Positions 12,300 to 23,569 of a stretch of DNA of 64,000 bases are shown here, one piece after another. Each line of letters starts with the position of its first letter. Positions within the stretch are counted from its first letter, which is position 1. Origin of the DNA: Marsupella aquatica (taxonomy: Eukaryota; Marchantiophyta); the NCBI GenBank assembly GCA_973895155.1, contig OZ316894.1, positions 19,592,001-19,656,000 of the forward strand, in the 5' to 3' direction. Below the pieces are notes generated by a model. That model searched no databases and was not told where the DNA came from. It worked only from the letters and a program-made list of their open reading frames with translations. Made by a program: the position numbers and the translations under genes.

Positions 12300-13710
12300 A
12301 CTGAAAAAACACACCAAAGCACCCCGTACGGGGTCACAACGATGGCGGCTACCCTAGCGGCGCCGCAAAAAAAACCGTCCTTGAGGAATCCCTAACCTAA
12401 AACATGCGGCACACACATGCTCCTAACACCCTAATATAACTATGGGACCGTCGGTGCCTTCGACGATGCCAACCGCACTTGGTAGTCACGGGGAAGTGAG
12501 GGGGCCACTCAAGGTCGAAACCCTCAACCATTTTGAACTACTCCCCTGAGGGGGACCTGGATAGCTCTGCTCCTCCTGATCACGAATCCGTAAACGGCTC
12601 CGTAAACGGACTCCGGACGACCAAGTACGGATGTTTGAATCCATAATATGCCCGAGCTCATAACTTCTTCATCCTGACTCCGTTCTGGGCGTGCCACACC
12701 TTGCCGGAATCAGCTCCTCGAGCTCCTTCCAACAAGCCCGTGATTCCCCTCATCCAAGGTGTTGCATAATTCAATATCCGTATGACCAACGTCCGTACGC
12801 CTCACTAGTCTTCCCCCGACTCGCTCACGGAACCGGGAATCCTCACTGCCGGCGCCCTCCGCTGATGTGGGTGTAACACCTACTATTCTCCTTACCGGGG
12901 GAGTCCTTCCTGGGGCCTGGCCAGAGGCTCCCCGTCTCCCGATCAAGAACCACTCTCAATTCCCAGAAGTCACCCAATGCTGCCACTGTTGCTATCATCA
13001 CAAGATCTCAATCAAATTTCATAGCTCTCCAAGCCAAGCGCCAAGGGAATACTTCAAAAAAATGGGGAGATATGTCGAGAGCTTTCCGCAATGAGGTGTG
13101 GGAAAGAAAATGCATTTGCTTTCGGCACTTGGGTGAGTTACTCCCGGCTTGCGGCCTCCTCCTTGCGCCTACTGCCCCACTCGTGGGAGCTTTTACTCCT
13201 GCTTGCCTTCTCCTACCGGGGCTTGCTACTCCCGGGGCGGCACTCCGTCTCGCGCCTGCTGCCTCCCAACTTGCGGGCACGCAGCCTTACGCTGGGCCCT
13301 CCACCTGGCGCCCCACGGCTAGCGGGCTCCTCCTCCCCGGCTGACTCCACCTGGCGCCCCACGGCTCGCGGGCTCCTACTCCCTGGCTGACTCCGCCATA
13401 TTACACCGGGGCCAAGAAAAACTGCCGGGGTCTCCAAATATTAATTGGTGGTATCCCTTTAAGATGCCTAATTTTCTTCTCCCACAACGACAAGACCCAA
13501 GAGAGCAAAGGGTCAATTAAAAAAATAGTTCCTCCCGGGTTCAAATAGCTCCGGCCCTCCAGAGCAACATGAACACACACCGGGATGATTAACTTTTAAG
13601 AAATTAAAAAAAATTGAAAAACTCTTGTGTATATTGGCTTATTTATTTACATGCATCTTGCCAATAACACCTAATGGTGACTTTTCGAGACGGGACCCCG
13701 TCACAATTAT
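12300..13710. other. GC-rich block of unknown origin, possible LTR remnant
   Basis: Base composition jumps from AT-rich to strongly GC-rich here and falls again after about 13.45 kb. The right side carries CGGGACCCCGTCACA (13691-13705), which on the - strand reads TGTGACGGGGTCCCG, a plausible LTR-like start. I could not find a matching left end or a target duplication. Overlapping ORFs in several frames on both strands look like GC-driven open frames. A decayed LTR or a captured GC-rich segment is my best reading. Confidence 0.35.
13300..13391 (+). repeat. 46-bp tandem duplication in the GC-rich block
   Basis: Two units of 46 bp begin at 13300 and 13346 with TCCACCTGGCGCCCCACGGC. They differ at only a few positions. 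Looser partial copies of the GCGGGC..CTCCT motif lie just upstream. Confidence 0.8.
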
Positions 13711-13724
13711 CCAGGTAGGCGTAC

Positions 13725-14099
13725 ATGCATGCTCAAAGGGGAACACTGTTTAGTCTAATCACTAACTATGGTTTTACTTATGTTGAGTTTTGGCAGGATC
13801 TTTTTGCTCATGATCTATGCAGCATGCCTGGATTGATTCATCGCAAGACAGAGTCTTTGATTTCAAATACAAGTACAGATGAAAACTCACCGAATCTTTC
13901 GATGACCAGCACTGAAACGGATGACTCAGTCAAGCTGAAGCATCCCAAAAAATCCATTCAGGATATCTATGAAGCCCCAATTTGTGATGCCCCAACAGCC
14001 ACAAGGACCAAACTTCCAAAACATCTTCCTGAACATACAGTTTTATCTCTATCGCATATCAATTTCTCTGGTCACAACACTTTAATTACCTCAGGGTGA
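13725..14099 (+). pseudogene. coding-like fragment, unknown
   Basis: I do not recognise the product. An open frame runs from an ATG at 13725 to a stop at 14097-14099. A pyrimidine-rich stretch ending GGCAG just before 13797 could be a splice acceptor, in which case the exon would start with peptide DLFAHDLCSM. The product is rich in Ser, Thr, Asp and Lys, like a linker region. A second coding-like piece at 14252-14323 (starting MLTVTISPLETKV) ends at GTTAGT, a possible donor. Together with the kinase and CYP71 pieces downstream it may belong to a cluster of captured exons. Confidence 0.3.
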
Positions 14100-14340
14100 A
14101 AGTAGACCACTTTTGTCTATTAGTAAGAAGGTAAGTAAAGAGAGTTTTCAACTTTATCTCAGAACTTGTACTAGTACAAAACCATTTGCTTTGTGCTGAT
14201 GATTACTCTTGTTTTCATTATGACTTCAGGTCTCCCATTGAGCAGCTTGAATGCTTACAGTTACAATTAGTCCATTGGAAACAAAGGTTACTATTGTGAA
14301 CCCTCCTAAACCGATGAATGGAAAGGTTAGTCTCTTTGCT

Positions 14341-14484
14341 CAGCATATCCAGGATAAGTAAATAAGGATATATATAGCTTAGCACATCCAGGATAAGTAA
14401 ATAAGGATATAGCTTAGCACATCCAGGATAAGTAAATAAGGATATAGCTTAGCACATCTAGGATAAGTAAATAAGGAGATAGCT
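14341..14484 (+). repeat. four-copy tandem repeat, about 35-bp unit
   Basis: The unit contains CATCCAGGATAAGTAAATAA followed by GGATATAGCTTAG. Four near-identical copies lie head to tail; the first carries an extra TATA and the last has CTAGG for CCAGG and GGAGAT for GGATAT. Confidence 0.9.
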
Positions 14485-14603
14485 CTCTTTTTGTTATAGT
14501 GTGTACTTGCTATGTATCCAGAGAATATAGAGATATAATAGCTCTTTTTGGCTGTCCTTGAGCTTCACTTCAATCAGGTTTTAGGTAGTCTTTGTATGGC
14601 TGT

Positions 14604-14604
14604 C

Positions 14605-14661
<57 letters not shown>
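14604..14661 (+). repeat. compound (TA)n(GA)n microsatellite
   Basis: About eleven TA units pass directly into about seventeen GA units. Confidence 0.95.
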
Positions 14662-14666
<5 letters not shown>

Positions 14667-14823
14667 GGTTTGGAGCTTGGCCTATCCTGCCCTATATATT
14701 TTTTCCAGACACTGACAGCATACTGTCTACTGTTGCCATTACTTAAAGGATGAATGAGCAGACATTGGACACAAGAGACATTGTGTACATATTCTCTCTA
14801 GTTTGTCACATATACTCTAATCC

Positions 14824-15063
14824 TTGGACACAAACGTGCCTGAAGTTTCATTGTTTGGGCAGAATATTGGCATTATGTTTACTGTTGTCCAAGCTTCTGC
14901 CAAACTGTTGTTCATTTGTCAAAGCATGATCGAGGCTACAGATTATGGGGTCCTCCATTGTGATATCAAACTAACTAGACAACGCATTGCCTGCTTAATG
15001 AATCCAAGAATGTACAGAAGCTGTGACTTTGGAGAATTTATGAAATCACTCCTACTCTTATGA
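14824..15063 (+). pseudogene. protein kinase catalytic-loop remnant (DYRK/YAK1-like)
   Basis: A short open frame contains VLHCDIK at 14950-14970, matching the HCDLK catalytic-loop form typical of the DYRK/YAK1/HIPK group. It is followed about 20 residues later by a degenerate DFG (CDFGE). A preceding segment QSMIEATDYG resembles the helix before that loop. The asparagine and neighbouring residues of the usual KPEN segment are lost, and neither the ATP-binding lobe nor the C-lobe is present, so it cannot be an active kinase. An exon-like piece (DQQFYQDFNCSSMEEG, about 15330-15380, ending at a GTACTT donor-like site) lies shortly downstream and may come from the same source. The assignment rests on a very short motif. 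Confidence 0.35.
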
Positions 15064-16266
15064 ATTGAAGATTTTAAAGTAGTCTAGGACCAGCTAGCAA
15101 GCTAGTATTCTAGAATTGCATTGTGAATATGCTATGTATATCCATCTGGTCTGTTTTTTGTTGTCTGTACATGGTAACCCCTATACAGGGAAGATGGTCT
15201 TCCCACTACACCAACATTGGCATGCTTGGATTTTGGGATGGTCTTCCCACTACACACCAATATGCTTGGATTCCACATGGAGCCGAATAGACCATTTCCA
15301 GAAAAAAATGTTTAAGATCAATGGCAGGGTTTGGAGATCAGCAGTTTTACCAGGATTTCAATTGTTCTTCTATGGAGGAAGGTCAAATGACCAATACCCA
15401 GGCAGGTACTTACTCTATCAAGAACTCTATGTTACTTGTCGACCTAGGTTAGAATCTTATTTTCTTCTTACTTTATGTGTTCTGCTGTTTGTGCCAGGTG
15501 ACTCAGTCATGAAGCCGCCCCGGTTTCTATAGCTGCGGTTGTCGTCGTTCATGTATTAATAACAGGCATACTGTGAAAAGGTTCGAATTAAATTTTTGCC
15601 AACTGAAGGTTTAGAAGAAAATCTTTTTTTGTGAGTATCATATGGACACAATACTCGATCTGTGGCTAGCTAGTTAGCTATAATTTGTAGAGAATTTAGG
15701 AGGACTACAAGGCATTTTACAAATCAAGGCTGGTACTTCCTGTACTCACGGTTTGCTGGATGTGTATGGATGATTTAATACAGTTATACCCTCAAACTGA
15801 ATTAAAATGCCTAACCACTAACAGCTTATAAACTCTCAAATTAAGTGAGTTAAATTGCCTCTATGTACATTATTTAACAGCTTCAACTTGTCGTGGTCAT
15901 GAGCAGATTTGTATTGGAAGGGCTGTGGTGGTCGTTGGTTTCTTATTGGCTCTTAGAGACTACTGCAAGGGACAGGACAATTTTTTACTTTCCCTCGATC
16001 ACACCATTTAGGTAGGGGCTGTTTTCATCTTCACGAAACAACTTAAAGTACCAACAGCAATTATTCGAAAGGCTTTCTTTTTTTCTGAAATTTGGTCATT
16101 TCTTTATTGACATAATCTCAGCTAAGCAGTAACTCTCTTCAATCAATCAAGCATACCTTAAACTATTTACTTTGTATATAGTCTCATAGCTCAGAGGTGT
16201 CAAAGTTATTCCCATGTCTTGGGTTCACTTTACAATGCTGTGCCTTCTTTTTCTTGAATGGATTAG

Positions 16267-16857
16267 CCGAAGAGAACCTGAGGAAGCAGAGGGTACAACT
16301 AACGGGCGGGATGTCTTTAATGAAAGACCTCCTGCCGAGGAGCTTCTGGCCATCGCAGATGTCAGCCAAAGAAGTAGCACTTGTCTTCCAGACAATGTGG
16401 TACGTGGTGTTAGACGATCAGAGCACAGTTTTTTCTGAGTGCAGTAGTAGACAAGTCTTTAAGGCAATTCTGGTCCCTTGATTGTAGTTCATTGCTTTCC
16501 TTTGCATGATGCGTACCTTATTTAAGTTCAACCAAGGAAGACGTTTTGGAGGCTTTAAAGAATATCTTCTTGAAGTTGCCTTTCTTAACATCAGTTGAGA
16601 GTAGAACGTATGACTTCAATGTTGGTTTTCTAGGTCATGCATACAACTGTTTGGGACATTCATATGAGATTATATCTGGAGGAGTGTCCCCGAACAGTAG
16701 AAAAATTCACAACACATTGCCGCAATGGGTATTATGATAATCTTATCTTCCATCGAGTTATCAAGGGCTTCATGGTACAGACTGGTGATCCTTTAGGAGA
16801 CGGCACTGGTGGACAGTCTATTTGGGGAGGAGAGTTTGAGGATGAGTTCCACAAGAG
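16267..16857 (+). pseudogene. two-exon fragment of a CYP71-type WD40-cyclophilin gene
   Basis: Two exons of a nuclear peptidyl-prolyl isomerase gene are joined by a 234-bp GT-AG intron. Exon a (16267-16399) encodes the linker RREPEEAE..GRDVFNERPP..LPDNV. Exon b (16634-16857) encodes the first half of the cyclophilin domain: [42 protein letters not shown] and EFEDEFHK. Both splice junctions keep the frame. The catalytic-loop Arg of FHRV is present, but the second half of the fold is not found downstream and no WD40 repeats are found upstream. The linker plus isomerase order matches plant CYP71 (cyclophilin 71, a histone-interacting WD40-cyclophilin). One substitution is visible in the normally conserved IWGREFED (WGGEFED here). 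Retained introns indicate DNA-level duplication or capture, not retroposition. Confidence 0.85.
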
Positions 16858-17506
16858 GTGCAGTTACAGAAACGCCTTCTTTCAACCCGAAGACCTAACC
16901 ATCTTTCAATTCTTCTCAAATCATGAATGTTAGAGAATACTTTAAGTTGTTGTTTCAAATTCGAAGGGCCAAAATTAAAGGTTTTGGCATAATAAGGTAA
17001 TTTGTTTCTCTCGATCAGCCGTGGCACGATCGACAGTACTGTATGCCTTTCGCATGATAGACAGTACTGTATATCTTTCAATACTTTGTCTCATTTAGAA
17101 TAAGAATATGAAGACCAAGACGGAAAGTTGACAAAAGAAGGGTTTTGCAGATCTACAGCGCCAAGGACCGATTGGAATAGCATATGAATTAAACCATCAT
17201 GGAAAGCAAGGTATGTTTTTCCATCTTATTTGCTCGACGTCGTTCAATTCAGCCCCTGCCGTAACTGATTATTTGTATAGGTGTGTATACGTGAATCTTC
17301 ATTGATAATAAATCAATGTTGCAAGGAACTGGCGATTTCATTAGGTTGTTCAGACACCCGCAATCGATCTATGTTCAATGTTGATTTCCATGTAGATTTG
17401 GGTTTACTGTAGAAATATTTGATTTGTCAGGTATCTATCGTGCAATCGAACAATGCCTTCATTTACTGGCTGACAGATATTTGAATTGTCGATGAGGCAC
17501 TAATTG

Positions 17507-18080
17507 ATGAATATTTCTGTGGACTTTTTAATCTGTTGGGTCTATCCAACTTGTGAGTTACTTCAACCTTGGATGACCAAGTCATTCCGGCATCCACGAA
17601 CATTTGTGTGGCATGGATTACATCTATATATAATTTGTCAATCACTATACAGGGGTAGTATGGTGTCGCAACCTGCTTGGCTTTTCTGTGATCCACAGGT
17701 TCGGACCAAATTTGAGTGAAGCGGCCATGGCTGACTGTAAGCAATATTTGTGTTGACCTTTTGATCTGTTCGGTCATTCCGGCATGGATTAGATCTATAT
17801 TAATAATTTGTGGATCGCTATACAGGGGTAGTATAGTGATGCAACGGCTTTTTCTGTGATACGCAGGTTCGGACCAAAATTGAGTGAAGCAGCCCTCGGC
17901 CCTGGCTGACGTACCGTGAGCAATATTTCTGTTGACCTTTAGATCTGTTCGGTCTTCCTGCATCCACGAACATTTGTATGGCAGGATTATCTAGATCTAT
18001 CTATCGATCGATCTGTTCGGTCTTCGATCTGGCATCCACGAACATTTGTATGGCAGGGATTCGATCTATCGATCGGTCTA
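17507..18080 (+). repeat. diverged tandem repeat, about 180-230-bp unit
   Basis: Units begin at about 17507, 17741 and 17921 with an AATATTT(C/G)TGTTGACCTTT-like phrase. Each includes GATCTGTTCGGTC and, in the first two, CTATACAGGGGTAGTAT and CAGGTTCGGACCAAA. A partial fourth unit (TCTGTTCGGTCTTCGATC, then CATCCACGAACATTTG) follows at about 18010. Confidence 0.85.
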
Positions 18081-18214
18081 GCCCTTCTACTAAGAAGCAG
18101 CCTCAACCGCAGATCTGTGATCAATCTATGGTAAGGATTCCATCTCCATAAGGCTGAGTTCGAGTGGAATTCTTGCTTTTCACTTAATTAAGTCAAGCAG
18201 CATTATCTTTTCCA

Positions 18215-18475
18215 CTTACGATATCAGGGTGTAATATTTATCTGGACAACTTTTGCACTGAATAGTTTTACACCTGTGTATTTCTATTTTGCACCGGAGC
18301 TTGATTTTGCACTCAATTTGAGTGCATTGGTACACAGTGGACCTTTGCACTTTAGAAATCATTAACCACCTCGGGCAAAAGCAAAATCTTTTCCTGTGAG
18401 TTAAGTAAATAATGACGAGGGACTCGAGTCAAGATATCTTTGTTTCTGGATGTTTGTAGGTGCAAGTTAAAACGA
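18215..18475 (+). other. GTGCA/TGCAC word cluster, copy 2
   Basis: TTTTGCAC recurs three times, with further TTTGCAC, GAGTGCA and GGTGCAAGTTAAAAC. The last resembles the AAAACAAAGTGCAA end of the cluster near 3.5 kb. No ORF accompanies it. Confidence 0.35.
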
Positions 18476-20570
18476 AGCCTTGTGACTAACGAGCTGGAGA
18501 AGAACAGAAAATGAAATCATTAATATTTGCGCACTACTCCTTGATTTAGCCCAATCGTTGCAGACAGCGATGCTGATTTGCATTGTACTATCGAGCCTTC
18601 TTGTCATAGACAAACCGTTCAGCAAGTTACTTCAAGCTTCAGGCCAAAAGATTTGACAAATGTTCATGTAATTTTGGTGAAGCGCATGTATACATTTATT
18701 TGCTAGCCTCAAATTTTCGTAGTGTGAAATTTTCATTCCGTGGGATGATCTGTTTTGATGAAGATGTCGAGATTTGGTTACGTTGGGATAATGAACAATT
18801 GAGTAAATAGGCGTATTGTTGTCAGTCCTTTCTGATCTCACGTGTTAAGCATTGTGTAATTATGCAATTCTTTGACTCGATCAGTGGTTGACGACTTTAT
18901 CTGTTCCTTCATTGTCTGACTGAAAACTTCAAGGCTCATTTGTGGAGAGACTTTACCTGGGCGACTACATTCAGTCTTTTTCAATTACATTTTCCCGACT
19001 AGATTGCAATTTCTTTACTAGAAAAAAGGAAAGCAATCCAGCTTTGTTGGGAAAATGAAGGAGAAGTCTTTGATAAGGGCCTTGATCAAATGTGACTTTT
19101 CTTCCCTTCCGTAAATATCCACAGTTAGGTGATGTTCTTGGGTCAAGTGTTGCCCTAGCATACGCTGTAACAATTGCGCATCGCTTATGGCCGCTACTGT
19201 TGCAAAACGCAGTAGAGTAGTACGAACACAAAATCTCCTCGTTTGTAGATATCCTGAGATTGGATTGGAAAAAGGTGTTCACAAATTTTCTGACATTGGA
19301 TTGGAAACAATTACCACGTAGCTAGAGATCATCCATGCCTGCCATCGATCGGGCGTGCCATAGGCTCTAACCAGTGAAATGAATTTTGATTCTACTCAGG
19401 GGGAAGTAGATAATTATGGACGGGCGATTTGAAGAATAGCTCTCGATCACTACTAGCTTTGTAGCGACCCTTTCTAAAGTGTTCCAGCCCTAGCCTCCCG
19501 AAGAAGACTTTATTTTGCTGATCGGGCAATGTCCAAATATCTAAGAAATTGCAGACTAAAGATTTAACGATGAAGCAGAAATATTCAATATGACATCTTA
19601 ATCATTCGGTTTTCTTTTGGAACAGACCAGTCCGGAGAGTCGTTGCCACTAAGCATTTTACCGATTCTATTCCACAAATTAATTTGTCTGAGGATGTTCA
19701 TGCAGCAGACTATCCCAAGCCAACTTTAGTTTACCAGTGAACGACATCATTTCAGAGTACTCATGGAATGAGCTTTGTATGGCCACAGAATATCTCGATC
19801 ATGACAATTTCGAAGTTTTCTAACTTTTTCAGAGATGAGGTTCATTTCGAAGTTTTGTGATATTTCTCAGATGGCTGTATATTAGGTAAATTAATCAGGT
19901 TTCCAATAAAGCATTTGTGGAATGTAGATCCTCCCTGGCCGGTGACAGATCCCCCGAGTACCTGTACAGTTTTAGGTTGTTCATACTATAGCTACTGTCA
20001 AGTCTGCGCCTAGACTTGGTCAATCTTTCAAGTCCATGACTGTTTTCGTTATGCCGCGGAATGTAGCCTCTCAAAATAAATCATCAACTCTGACTGAATT
20101 AGCAGTTCAAACTGCCACTCGTCTCCCTGGTTCAACCTAATGCACATCAATTGATCAAATCCAAAGCATTCAATAGAGCACAATCATACATTTGATGAGG
20201 CCCCATTTTTTGAAAATTGTTGAGGGGCAGCCCTTGGTTTAGGGTTTAGTAGGGAATTAAGATATAAGACTCGGTTATTGAAGTTTGGTGAGCCAAGTGT
20301 CTCAAGAAGAGCTAAAACTGTCGCGGGTATTTTATAGTATTCCAACCGATTGGTTCGCTTTATCATTGAGCTCATGGTATACCTGTTTTGAAGTTCGGGC
20401 CAAGCGCGAGTAGAATTTTCCCGCCAATTAGACTCTATCTACATATATGCGGAGGTTCTCAATCTCGTACGTACATATAGGCACCTGCAGAGCACTAAGC
20501 TAACGAACAATACTGGATGTGTAACTCTTGTCTCACTGGTTCCATCTCTCCAGTCCACATCCCGTTTGGT
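18476..20570. other. no gene recognised
   Basis: Only short ORFs on both strands, none recognisable. Base composition is AT-rich throughout. Confidence 0.5.
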
Positions 20571-20574
20571 GAAG

Positions 20575-21300
20575 TTCATGCAACAGATGGCAATGCTTTC
20601 GACCTGTGCCTCAGACCCCAGTGTTAATTTACAAGAGGTCTAAGCTGAGTGAGGCATTGAAGTAGAATCACCGGCTGTTAATCCTCGCAGAGAGGGACCT
20701 GCCCTTGACAGTACCATAGCCCAGACCTAGTGAAGACCCACTGAATGACCACGTCCAAGAATTGAACGAAGCTCGTGAATTGAAAAATTAAGGATCTAAT
20801 TCCTAGCTAGTGAACCGACGGACAGCTCTAATGTTGCTAGCTAGATGCGCAAGTAAGTCTCGCAGCTGACTAAGCTGCGATCGAACAATGTAAGTACTAG
20901 TAAGTACTAGACTACTCGAGGGTACATGCAGCATGCAGTGATCTCGATCGAGGGCGTGCAGGAAGTAGTGCCGACATGCTTGCTATTGATGGCAACTCGT
21001 GACCTGTGCCTCAGACTGTACACTAATCCACACACCCCAAAGTTAATTCATAAGGGGTCCAAACTCAGTGAGGCATTGAAGTGGAATGTCCAAGAATTGA
21101 ACGAAGCTCATGAATTGAGAAGTGATTCAGTTTCCTATCAGGTGAACCCACGAACAGCTCCAGTGTTGATGATGCTAGCTGGATCGATGCTCAAGTTAGT
21201 GTCGGAGCTGACTAAGCTGCGAACAATGGTAAGTACTACATTACTAGAGCATGCAGCGTGCAGCTAGAGATCTCGAGAGCGTGCAGAAAGCAGTGCCGAC
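20575..21300 (+). repeat. diverged tandem duplication, about 350-bp unit
   Basis: A segment containing GACCTGTGCCTCAGAC, GTGAGGCATTGAAGT, CCAAGAATTGAACGAAGCTC and GAGCTGACTAAGCTGCGA-type phrases occurs at about 20600-20890 and again, better preserved, at 20926-21240. The start of a third unit (GCAGCGTGCAG..ATCTCGAGAGCGTGCAG..AGTGCCGAC) follows at about 21255. Confidence 0.8.
20926..21267 (+). CDS. unrecognised exon-like ORF in the duplication
   Basis: I do not recognise the product. The frame opens at an ATG at 20926 and remains open through about 100 codons to a strong donor-like GTAAGT just after an ACAATG, then stops. Peptide segments include LLLMATRDLCLRLY and VLMMLAGSMLKLVSEL, which look helical. 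The upstream diverged copy carries stops in the same frame, so if this is a gene only this copy is still open. It could be an exon of a small gene family or an accidental ORF. Confidence 0.25.
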   Translation: MQHAVISIEGVQEVVPTCLLLMATRDLCLRLYTNPHTPKLIHKGSKLSEALKWNVQELNEAHELRSDSVSYQVNPRTAPVLMMLAGSMLKLVSELTKLRTMVSTTLLEHAACS

Positions 21301-21606
21301 GTGCGGGCGACTAACTTGAACACCACAGTACTGTTGTTGATAGAGAGGTAGACAGATTTGAAAGTAGTCCCGCACTGGAGTGGCGCAGCGTGAGGCATGG
21401 CTGTTGTCGACCTCATGTACACACGGCAACAAGAAGTGCTCAATGACTGTGTTGCAAAACTTTTTTAAAATAATCCTGGTCAAGGGTGCGAGAAGATGTT
21501 GACTTAACTCTGCAAAGGTTATTGTAGAGTGTAGAGTGCGAGGAAACAATAAAAAAATTAGGAGGAAACAATAAAAAAAAATTCCTCCCACAAGGTGAAA
21601 AAATTG

Positions 21607-21763
21607 CATATGACCCCTAAGTTTTCTATATCCAACTGCCTTGCTAACAACAACCTGGTTAATAACATCCATTTTGGGGACTAATCTCATATGACCCCTA
21701 AGTTTTAGATATCCAACTGCCTTGCTAATAAAAACCTGGTTAATAACATCCATTTTGGGGACT
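21607..21763 (+). repeat. 81-bp tandem duplication
   Basis: CATATGACCCCTAAGTTTT begins at 21607 and again at 21688, followed in both units by CCAACTGCCTTGCTAA and AACATCCATTTTGGGGACT. The two units differ at about seven positions, in two small clusters. Confidence 0.9.
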
Positions 21764-21769
21764 CCTCTT

Positions 21770-23095
21770 TTTGCTAGCAAACTTGCTGGCCATTTGGAAT
21801 CATAAAACAACACAACAAATATAAAAGGCAGCAACAAGCAAAACAAATTTAAAACCACTAGTATGTTTGCTACCAGAATTCCTGGTTGCTCGCATTATAC
21901 AATACCTGGACAAAGACCCTCTAAATAATGTGAAAACCTCATGAATGTATGGACCATGTCTTTTAAAGTTACTTGGTCTAAAGCATTTCCAACCAAACTG
22001 GGATTTGCTTCCTGGGTACTATGTAATTAGTGTCAGCCCCAACCTGACACTTTAATTTCTCGAAAGAGCAGGTATCACCATTTGACAATCGTAGATTGAA
22101 ATCTTGAAAACTCGATTACAACAACAAAGGAACTAGTCAACTAGTGCATATTATCTTTCGTATACAAATCCAGTAACCAGAGCAAAGAAGCTTGTTCTTT
22201 CAGAAAACCTGTGAGTTGGACCTGACGTTTTGTATTTTCTGTATTGGGTTTGGTCAGCACCCGGTCCAGTAACTTACAAAACCCCATTCACAAACCAGGC
22301 TAGTGATGGAAATAGATCATTCACAACTTACTAACTAAACAAACAGAGTGATAGATAATATATTTTGTATGACCAAAAAAGTGGCAATGTAACAATCTCA
22401 GTTTTGAATAAACTACCCTGACTTCCAAGGTTTGCTCAGGCTCACTCTTGCCTTTACCACCAGTTCCCTCACCCCTAAACTCTTGCGTCCACCCAAGAGT
22501 CATATGCTTTACTCGAGACAGAAGGCTCTAGAGTGTACCTTTGGATCATGAACTATCAAATAATTAGGATACTATTAGTGCATAGTAGTTTAGAAAAGGA
22601 AGTTTTCATAGACCAGGTCCTTGTGGTCACAAGAAGGTAAACTAATTATCTTCCCTGGCTCCCTCCTCCCTTGGGCTGGTGTGCAAAATCACTTTTGTCC
22701 TCCCTCAAAACCGTCTCACTTTGTAATGTTCCAAATCTGATGGTAGGCCCATGATCAAAGACTCTTCGGTTGCAAGACGACTGAATAAATATATATGCCT
22801 CCCCAACTACCCAAAGAAATTCTTCAAGCTCCCTCATGTTGTATGCTGTGCCTCCCAGCCCACATGTTGATAGTATATCCTTTAATCCAGCCATGCATAT
22901 TATTCTGGATGACCTTATTAGCTAGCTGGTCACACTTCTTTGATCAATCAATCATAACGTTTTGACAAGGTGATTATTTATTGATTCTGATGGACCATCA
23001 AAATCACATGGACTGCTTGGAAATAATGTGTTTGGTCAGATAATATATTTCCTTGAAAAGAAGCTCGAATAGACCATCCCAACCGAGATGGACAG
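21770..23095. other. no gene recognised
   Basis: Short ORFs only. The longest with an ATG (- strand, 22646-22894) gives a product I do not recognise. Nothing structured was seen before the Copia insertion point. Confidence 0.5.
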
Positions 23096-23100
23096 CTTTC

Positions 23101-23557
23101 TGTTGAGCATAGACGACGATCGCAACGGCAAGCCCATGAACCATCCAACGCACAATAGTCGACACAAGAGATACGTGGTTCACCTCCTTGAGGCTACGTC
23201 CACGGGAACACACAAGAGAGCTTTACTGAACTCTAAGCCCGTCGGCTATACCGAGTCTCCACAGTGTAAGCTCTCCCTATCTCTCAAGTGGCTCCATAAC
23301 AATGAGCCTTGGTTCTACCTCTCCAAGCACACATGCCTCTTATGATATAGTGTGCAACGTAGTTGTACCTAACCACATAGTTGTACCTAATCACGTAATT
23401 GTACCTAACCACATAGTTGTACCTAATCACGTAGTTGTACCTAACCACATAGTTGTACCTAATCACGTAGTTGTACCTAACCACATAGTTGTACCAACCC
23501 ACATTGTTGTACCAACCACGTCATACCTAACCTAGACGTAAGAGTAAATACCCAACA
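23101..23557 (-). repeat. Copia 3' LTR
   Basis: The LTR runs TGTTGAGC..CCCAACA on the + strand and appears identical to the other LTR. In element orientation it opens with about nine 18-bp tandem units (23362-23525) followed by a TATA-like CACTATATCATA (reverse complement of 23341-23352). The tandem block therefore lies in U3, just upstream of the likely promoter. Confidence 0.95.
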
Positions 23558-23569
23558 CTCTTCCCCTTG
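23558..23569 (-). promoter_or_regulatory. polypurine tract
   Basis: On the - strand CAAGGGGAAGAG lies directly against the start of the 3' LTR, the standard position for the second-strand primer of an LTR retrotransposon. Confidence 0.85.

Noticed and set aside
14824-16857. One functional kinase-cyclophilin gene spanning the fragments
   Set aside because: The kinase piece lacks essential residues and lobes, the cyclophilin is cut in half, and no exons connect them.
22646-22894. 82-codon minus-strand ORF starting with ATG
   Set aside because: The product is not recognised, has no domain-like pattern and no supporting context.
23362-23525. Regular repeat array that might be taken for a CRISPR
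   Set aside because: The 18-bp units are contiguous with no unique spacers, and the array lies inside LTRs of a plant retrotransposon.
23302-23535. Plus-strand ORF encoding a VVPNHIVVPNHV repeat protein, also present at 29719-29952
   Set aside because: It is the translation of the 18-bp U3 tandem units of the Copia LTR. It appears in both LTRs and on the opposite strand too.
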